Shown: positions 57,521 through 64,000 of the stretch, in pieces
How the letters are laid out: each line of letters begins with the position of its first letter
Numbering within the stretch: position 1 is the stretch's first letter
Source of the DNA: Oxytricha trifallax
Lineage: Eukaryota > Ciliophora > Spirotrichea > Sporadotrichida > Oxytrichidae
DNA length: 64,000 nt
Assembly: GCA_000711775.1 (NCBI GenBank)
Contig: ARYC01017122.1
Span: forward strand, 124,001 to 188,000
Direction of reading: 5' to 3'
Translations under genes and position numbers: made by a program
Notes under the pieces: model-generated
Database searches by the model: none
Told to the model about the DNA's origin: nothing
The model's input: only the letters and a program-made list of their open reading frames with translations

Positions 57521-58777
57521 ATGACAAAGAAGTGTGTGGGAGACAGAGAGGAGTAGAAAGGTATTAATGAAATTCCTATACAAACTGAAGAAATAGAAGT
57601 ATACTTTTGTGAGCTGTGTGAGAGAGATTTTGCTCATAAATCAAGCTGGTATAGACATATAAAGGAGCATATAGAAGCCAAGCCTACTGTATACTTAAAG
57701 CATGACGAAATCGATGGGAAGTATGATTGCTTTGAGTGCCATAAATAGTACTCTCATACAAGAGACTTGAAGAAACATCTTTTAAAAGCTCACATAAAAA
57801 GACATAGAAATTGAAAAGCATGAAGTTGAGTTGAAGCTTCTCAACAAAAGAAAATCGAGGGAATATTCTAAAGTGACAGTGCCTGAATAAGCTAGTGAAT
57901 TAGAGTGCGTAAAGAAGGCACGCAACCAACTAACCTCTGAAATCACAAAAATCATGATCAAAATTCAATACAAGAAAATACCAGTTCTTGCGTAGATAGA
58001 TTTAGATACTTCTCTTTAAAGTTATCTTATTCTAGAGGACTTCTTTGATAAGAAAGTTATCAATGATCATCAATATGCTTACAAGGTTTATCCTTTCAAC
58101 TATCTCTTAAGTGATGATAAATATTAGATGAAGTTTACTAACGAGTATCAAGTACTCACTCAAGCAAAATTTAAAGAGTGTAAGTACTGAAACAAGCTTG
58201 ATGCTGTTCTACTCTCCAAAGATCATGCTGCTTTCAGACTCCCACTCTATGAATGACCCTCAGAGATTTCATTAGTGATAAAAGGAATCATAAGTAGCTT
58301 GCTTTGATAGCAACTTAAACCTTAAAAGGCATAAGAGAGTTATATAAGTTAGGCTTTGTTCACAGAGATTTGAAGCCTGAGAATAGAATGATAAACTTAT
58401 CACCTGTAAGAGTGACAATTATTGACTTCAAAAGAGCATTAACAGTGGCAGTATCAAGGCTAGGAAGTGTAATGGGAACTCTAGGCTATTATCCAGAAAG
58501 AGAAAACTGGAGAGATAGAGACTTACAGTGGGATGTGTGGGCAATGGCAGCAATAATAATAGAGTTCAATATGCCTCGCAACGATTACTAATCTACAAGG
58601 TGTGAAAAAGATGCGAAGCAAAGAATAAATCAATTTATAGATAAAACAAGAGTATCTCAAGCAATGAAATAGATGGCAGAGTAAGTAATAATCATGTCAA
58701 ACCCACGATCAGACATATCGAGAGAGTAAATAGAAATGGTGATTGAGTAAAATAAACTAGAGACCTCTTCCACATGA
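57521..58777 (+). pseudogene. TBE E zinc-finger/kinase gene, best-preserved copy
   Basis: ATG 57521 (MTKKCVGDREEQKG). Two C2H2 fingers: CELCERDFAHKSSWYRHIKE (near 57612) and CFECHKQYSHTRDLKKHL (near 57730). The kinase part has [22 protein letters not shown] (DFG replaced by DFK) and GTLGYYPERENW, ending LETSST at TGA 58775-58777. One frameshift at about 57795 and a TGA near 58188 break it. The altered DFG suggests a kinase-like fold of uncertain catalysis. Confidence 0.85.
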
Positions 58778-59584
58778 TCCAAAAGTGCATTTTTAGTAAT
58801 TAAATTAAATACATTTACTATATATTTCGCATTAAAACTTATTAATAACCCCCAACCCCTAACAAATTCCCTACAAATCAAAGCACTTATAAACCTCATT
58901 AAGGGGTTTTGGGATTTCGATTGTTCTTGCCATCTCAGGAAGGAGCAAAAATATAATTCTTAAAAGCTTTACTAAGTGAAGAGAAGAAAGCTTTTAAGAC
59001 CAATAAAATAAAGATGATTGAGATACCTAACTACCCTGAAATCTCATGGACAAACCTGTATGATGATGCTATGAGTGATCCAGATGTTGCTCTGTACCTT
59101 ACCAACAAAGTTACAACTCTCAAATAAGTTACCAGAGAGAAACTTCTTCTTTGGAGATCTTGGAGCTCTAAAATTAGAGTACTTAAGTGAATTAATTTAA
59201 GAAGCTCACAAGAAACGCTACAGCAACTCTCCTGAAGAGAAAGAGAAGCAGGGAATAAAAATCAGTGACTCGTGGCTGTAGGAACTGCAGAAGCATCCAT
59301 TCATCTCAAGTAAGCATAGACTTTTAACTTTATAGAAAAGCCTGATACTGCCATAAACTTGATGAAAGAGCGCAGCAAATTAAACAGAGAGATAAAGTCT
59401 TAAGTTTAGCATAAATTGAGTAAGAGAATCTTCAAAGATTTCTAAAAGCCAGACGAGATGAATATAGATGCAAGAGCTGGCAAAGAGAAGAAACTTAGGC
59501 CCAAGCAAGCATTAAGAGGATGAAAGAAAGAGAAGCCAAATCCCTTTACGTGCAAATTTAATATGTGAACTTATTCATTCGTTT

Positions 59585-60590
59585 AAGTCTAAAGCTTATT
59601 TATATACGCAAAATCTCCCTTCTCTTGCGCATACTTTTGCTTTCTCATCGCTGACTCTCTTAGCAGCACTCTTAATAAAATCGACTGTATCTATCTTTAA
59701 ATCATGCATCAGATGGTAGAGCAGCAATTTCTTGTAGTGGCCTTTTAATAGTCCCCAATATAGTTCAATTTTATTGAGCTGAGGGCTATAAGGAACATTA
59801 AATACAGGTGTTATGTTTAGCCTTTCATATTCTCTCCTTGAGTCTTTAGTTTTATGGACAGGTAAGTTATCAAGAAACAGAATATTCTCTTAGTCTGCGT
59901 ACTTATCTCTGGGCTATTGCAAAATTTTAATATATTATTCAGTCTTAATAGAGCTAGAGTGGATAACATATGTCTCAAGCCCACTATCTTCACTGATTTC
60001 ACCAAGGATTGCATGAGTTTATACCTTAACCTTTTGATCATAAAATTCTATGTTGCTGTACCTATTATATGAAAGTATTAAACACGTGAATACTGCTTCA
60101 TCACCTTGTATAAACTTGATGTTAATAGTAATAGCCCTCTGCATTTAATCGAATATATAATTCAAATTAGTCTTATAAAATGGATCATTAAAATCATTCA
60201 CTCTCTTAATGCGATTGACTGTCTTGTAAGATATTCCATTCTTTTTATATATGTTCGCTATAGATTAAGCAGAGATATGAAGCTCAGGAAATTGGCGATG
60301 AATCATCACAGCTCTCTAGGCCAGAGAAAAGTGAGCCCAGTATTTAATAGTTTAATCATAAATTAGATAATCGATATGCTACTAGAATTTTAAAGGTCTT
60401 TTAGGCTTAGAATTAAGATGCTATCTCTTTAAATTCAATGCTAATAGACATTGATACCTACCAGTATCAGGAGATTTATGGAGCAGTCTTGCAATAGATG
60501 TATAATTCAGAACAGGCTAGAGTTATTCACTATATTCATCACATCCATAACGCAACTTAAACAATAAATCTATATACTCGCTGTCATAAA
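59585..60590 (-). pseudogene. TBE D DDE transposase
   Basis: Related to but clearly diverged from the A/E version. The minus strand shows FIQGDEAVFTCLILSYNR (first Asp), LFLDNLPVHKTKDSR (second Asp) and SPQLNKIELYWG with the Glu. A deletion around the first Asp and single shifts break the frame. Reads inward from the right repeat. Confidence 0.8.
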
Positions 60591-60747
60591 CTTACCCCAA
60601 ACCTCGCATATACTCACTTAAATTACTAATATTTAAACATTAAACCCCTACATAAACCCTATTAAGACCCTAATAAAGTATGCACTAATAGTCTACTTTC
60701 ATCAATAAAAAACTAAATCAAACTACTGAAGGGGTTTTGGGGTTTTG

Positions 60748-61103
60748 AATATGGTGCTGTGATAACTTTTATTTTCTTGCAAGATTTTTTCAAGTGCCTG
60801 AGTTATAATGCTAAACAGCTATCTAGCTATGGTACCTAATAGTTGAGGCACTCTTGCACCGGATCCTTGATATAACTGCATATTTCAGTATTTGTTCGAC
60901 TTAGTCTATATGAATACTTGTACCATACCTAAGTTTAAGCAGTAAATATAAATATTTCTCATAAAAATAGACCCAAAATTTCGCTAATATATATTTCTCA
61001 TTTTGCAATTTGACTTAATTTCTCTACTAACCCCAATAAGACCCCAACTATACCCTACAAATTAAAGCACTTATAAAACTCATTATAGGGTTTTGGGGTT
61101 TTG
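60748..61103. mobile_element. TBE F, truncated right end
   Basis: Only the last 350 bp: remnants of a transposase N-terminus and an A/B/E-type inverted repeat (ACAAATTAAAGCACTTATAA) ending GGTTTTGGGGTTTTG at 61103. The left part is absent. Confidence 0.85.
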
Positions 61104-61503
61104 AATATTTAAGAGTCTTATCATTCATAAGATAATCAATATTTTGCTGCTAAAATTTTAATAGTCTCTAAGGCTTAGAATTTAGATCCTATCTCTTTAA
61201 ATTATATGCCAATAGACAGTGAGACCTAACAGTAGCAGGATATTTATGTAGCAGCCTTGGTATAGATGTGTAATTTAGAATAGGTCTAAGTTGATCACTA
61301 TATTCATCACATCTATAACGCAACTTAAACAATAAATCTATATACTAAATGTCATAAAATGACCCCAAACTTCGCATATTTTCACTTAAATTACTAATAA
61401 TTAAACATTAAACCCTAATAAAACCCTAAAAAGTATGCACTAATAGTCTACTTTTATCAATAAAAAAACTCAATAAAACTATTGAAGGGGTTTTGGGGCT
61501 TTG
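61104..61503. mobile_element. TBE G, truncated right end
   Basis: 400 bp of a C/D-type TBE: transposase fragment and the inverted repeat ending GGTTTTGGGGCTTTG at 61503. It starts exactly where TBE F ends, inside the transposase gene, as if F had inserted there before losing its left part. Confidence 0.85.
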
Positions 61504-61752
61504 AATGTACCTACATATCCTAAGTTCATGTTTTTTAAGATTAATAACATGTTCAATCAAACTTAAATCTTAAAAATTCACTTTTTCTATTTTATTATAA
61601 TTTTAATAGATTGTTTTTCATTAGCTTTAAGTATACATTTTGTATCAATGAAAGTTTAACTTTAATACTCTAAAACTTAAACATCATTTTTCTTATATTC
61701 TATTTCTCCTTAATAGCTTTAAATGTAGTCAATATAGTTATAGTATTAATGA
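61504..61752 (+). CDS. MDS candidate abutting TBE G
   Basis: 83-codon frame from the AAT at the TBE edge: NVPTYPKFMFFKINNMFNQT and a hydrophobic run, to TGA 61750-61752. Another frame is also open, so the join across the TBE pile to gene E is unresolved. Confidence 0.45.
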
Positions 61753-61920
61753 TTATAAAAACTAATAATTATTAATAGTTTTAGATTTTTAAGTCATCAC
61801 AATTAACTGAATCAATTAATTTATTTTTTTTAAAAATAAAATTTCCAATTTTCTTTTCATTAATTTAAATACAACTTAGTTGAAAAAGAACTTTGAAATT
61901 TAATTATATTTTTCATTAAA

Positions 61921-62130
61921 AACACCAAAAACTCTTTAGTGGTTTTCTATGTGTTTTTAATGGCATAGGTTATATTGTGGATTTAGTTTCTTTTGGGAGG
62001 TAAGGTAGCATCATTTTATTGCAGATTTAAATAAAATAATTTTTGCATAAACCTTTTATTCAACACTTTAGCATGCTCATGTTAAGATATAAGTTTGGAT
62101 TCTTTGTTAGAATAATTACAAACTTAAGTA
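61921..62130 (+). CDS. MDS candidate, hydrophobic, plus strand
   Basis: Reads NTKNSLVVFYVFLMAQVILW, IQFLLGGKVASFYCRFKQNN, then CSCQDISLDSLLEQLQ. A membrane segment followed by a Cys-containing polar part. Interrupted soon after by the palindromic element at 62158. Confidence 0.5.
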
Positions 62131-62157
62131 ATTTTTTTTTTAAATATTTAAATTTTA

Positions 62158-62816
62158 GGGAAGGGCACTAAGTTGGTGGCAAAATTTTTTTGAAAACCTA
62201 AGTTAGTGGCAATCATTAAATTTCAAAATTCACCAAAATTATAAGTCTGTGGTAAAATAATAATTTTTCTTTTTTTAATTGGGAATCATTAAATACCCAA
62301 TAAATATGAAAATTTATACACATTCTAAAATAAAGCTCAATCATAACAATGCACTAGACGGACACTGTTTCACTTATAAAAATTTTCAGAAATATCTTAT
62401 ATTATTAGATATCGAATTTTTTGCAAATAAAAATATAACTTTATGAATCTTAATATGAATATGATCACATTTTAAATTATTCTATATCATACTTCAATTT
62501 AACTTTTTCCAAAGTGTCATTATTCGCCATTGTGATAATATTCTCATAAAGATTCATAAAGTTATATTTTTATTTCCAAAAAAAATCGATATATAAGTTA
62601 ACAAGATATTTCTGAAAATTTTGAAAGTAAAAAAGTGTCTATCAATTGTTTAAGACGTTACGATGGAGTTTTATTTTAGAATGTGTATAAATTTTCATAT
62701 TTATTGAGGTATTTAATGATTCCCAAATAAAAAAAGGAAAATTATTATTTTACCACAGACTTATAATTTTGGTGTATTTTAATAATTAATGATTGCCACC
62801 GACTTAAATACCCCCA
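62158..62816. mobile_element. 650-bp palindromic element
   Basis: Arms of about 300 bp form a long inverted repeat. Ends read TAAGTTAGTGGCAATCATTAA / TTAATGATTGCCACCGACTTA, with a duplicated GGTGGCA unit at the left edge. Unrelated to P1-P4. No coding content. Confidence 0.85.
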
Positions 62817-62893
62817 TTATTTCTATTTAGCAATAATCTTTATCAATCTATTAAGAAGTTGAATGTATCAATTATTACTTGTAATATAACATT

Positions 62894-63046
62894 AATGACA
62901 AAACTATCTTTAAAATTTTAAGATTCAATGAATTATTTGCTGATCCTAAACTTCCATCAAGTTTCTGATGTGATATAAGAGTTTATTTTTAGACAGCTTT
63001 GATTAAATATAAGTTGAGAAAGATGATAAATAGAAAATATGAATGA
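62894..63046 (+). CDS. MDS candidate with one in-frame TGA
   Basis: Reads NDKTIFKILRFNELFADPKL, PSSF, then TGA, then CDIRVYFQTALIKYKLRKMI in the same frame. The TGA (62966-62968) may lie in a short IES or mark a lesion. Confidence 0.45.
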
Positions 63047-63100
63047 AAAAAAAGATTTTTAAGAAATTTTATGCTTAATTTCTGCTTTTTTTATAGTAAA

Positions 63101-63226
63101 ATGAGCATAAATATATTTTTGATTTTAGCTCTTGTTTTTCTATCATCTATAATAATTAAGCCTAGGGGTCAACTTAATTTTTAATATGGAAAAGAAGTTG
63201 GAGTTTTAAACATGGTCGTAGAATGA
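63101..63226 (+). CDS. MDS candidate with signal-peptide-like start
   Basis: ATG followed by MSINIFLILALVFLSS, IIIIKPRGQLNFQYGKEVGV and TGA. The hydrophobic N-terminus looks like a secretion signal. It overlaps another open frame (63163-63801), so the boundary between MDSs is not fixed. Confidence 0.45.
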
Positions 63227-63801
63227 TTTTTTACCTTGTAATTTCTGTTAAATTTTCTTAATAAGTTATTATTAAATTAAATATCACCTAATTTATACAA
63301 TAATTAATTAAAAAGACACCGACCACAACAACCACTAATAATAAAAACAGAGCAATAAAACGAACAATAGAAATTATTTAAATAAAGCAATTATAGTAAA
63401 AAATGAAACATAAAAATAATTTGATAAGATTAAATCTATATAATGAAATAATTAGAACATAACATTTTAATGAATTTTTTTATCACTAAAACTTTAGTAA
63501 ATAAATTTTCAACCATTATAATAACATTTTAAAAGACTCTATCATTCAAAATAAAATTAACGAGGAAAAAACTTCAATCCCAGATATTACTTGGATCAAT
63601 CAAAACACATATAAACTACTGATGAGATACTGGGGATTTGATTATATTTTCAATTTTGTTTAAGATTACCTCAAAATGAAGGGAGTATAAATAAAAAAAT
63701 TTGCTTATTTTAATTAATGTTTTATAAAGTAAATCAGTGTAATAAAAATTATATATATCCTTATAATTAACTTTAATTAAGTGATTTATGTAATAATGTG
63801 A
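63163..63801 (+). CDS. Large MDS, plus strand
   Basis: 212 codons free of TGA to 63799-63801. Includes TPTTTTNNKNRAIKRTIEII, QKMKHKNNLIRLNLYNEIIR, and EEKTSIPDITWINQNTYKLL, MRYWGFDYIFNFVQDYLKMK. The centre is well-formed protein sequence; the first 40 codons may belong to another frame. Family not recognised. Confidence 0.55.
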
Positions 63802-64000
63802 AATGCTTTTTTTTAAATTTCAACATTTTATTTTTATTGTATATATTATAATCTTAAATAATTTTATGCTGTCTTATTTTCCTTTCCATTATTTTAAAAT
63901 TATGTGTCTGTCCTGACAAAAAAATGATATTTAAATGTTTAATTAAGAATAAAAATATTTTTAAAAAATCCTATTAGAAAATAAACAAGGATTATATAAT

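Larger units (their letters stand above)
54980..58919. mobile_element. TBE E, inserted in the TBE D 22-kDa gene
   Basis: 3940 bp with ATT at 54977-54979 and 58920-58922. Inverted repeats of the A/B type. Order: transposase (plus), 22-kDa (minus), kinase (plus). Telomeric ends slightly mutated (AAAAACCCCAAAACACC and GGGGTTTTGGGATTTCG). Confidence 0.95.
54840..59568 (+). pseudogene. TBE D 22-kDa gene, split by TBE E
   Basis: 54840-54979 encodes MESMNNAMKRIQSQELIGKF and ends at VG; 58923-59568 continues LFLPSQEGAKI to the basic tail and TGA 59566-59568. Removing E with one ATT restores VGLFLP, matching the intact sequence of TBE A. Additional small lesions are present downstream. Confidence 0.85.
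52702..60747. mobile_element. TBE D, interrupted by TBE E
   Basis: Subfamily of TBE C by its inverted repeats (GAAGTTGTTTGATTGAGTTT). Length without E is 4103 bp. Left flank ATT (52699-52701) but right flank AAT (60748-60750), so the two flanks are not a simple target duplication; recombination with the neighbouring truncated TBEs is likely. Confidence 0.9.

Overview
The window reads as germline (micronuclear) DNA of a hypotrich spirotrich ciliate of the Oxytricha/Sterkiella/Stylonychia kind. It is about 78-80% A+T. Protein frames only make sense with TAA and TAG read as glutamine and TGA as stop. Genes are cut into short macronuclear-destined segments (MDSs) separated by A+T-rich internal eliminated sequences (IESs) with 4-10 bp pointer repeats. 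Several 4 kb transposons end in C4A4 telomere-like repeats, which is diagnostic of telomere-bearing elements (TBEs). ORF calls with the standard code are therefore misleading everywhere here.

Layout: 0-8 kb holds scattered MDS candidates and a 480 bp G-run MITE. TBE A (8127-12369) splits a plus-strand MDS. 12.8-25 kb holds short MDS clusters in both orientations, including a minus-strand set at 17.2-18.7 kb and a plus-strand membrane-protein set at 22.3-24.65 kb. 25.25-27.65 kb is a complete unscrambled minus-strand gene (417 codons, 6 MDSs, 5 IESs). 28.8-42.4 kb is a scrambled gene for a protein of about 911 residues with a C-terminal von Willebrand A domain. Its MDSs run mostly on the minus strand, but one internal and two terminal MDSs are inverted. 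TBE B (33134-39861) sits inside one of its MDSs and itself carries a 2.1 kb TIR element, a G-run MITE nested in that, a palindromic MITE and a small CTAGAAG MITE. 43.4-47.9 kb is another plus-strand MDS split by TBE C. 47.9-52.5 kb has more MDSs and foldback elements. 52.7-61.5 kb is a TBE pile: TBE D with TBE E inserted in its 22-kDa gene, then two truncated TBE right ends. 61.5-63.8 kb returns to plus-strand MDSs with a 650 bp palindromic element.

Each full TBE carries the three classic genes: a DDE (IS630/Tc1-like) transposase, a 22-kDa basic protein, and a C2H2 zinc-finger/protein-kinase protein. The 22-kDa and kinase genes diverge from a repeat-rich intergenic region. All copies show frameshifts, stops or deletions to some degree. 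Because TBEs A, B and C lie inside open coding segments whose frame is continuous once the element and one 3-bp ANT target copy are removed, these transposons must behave as very long IESs during macronuclear development. MDS calls were made by hand translation plus pointer matching; the two multi-MDS gene models are supported by exact codon arithmetic, while isolated MDS candidates are weaker.
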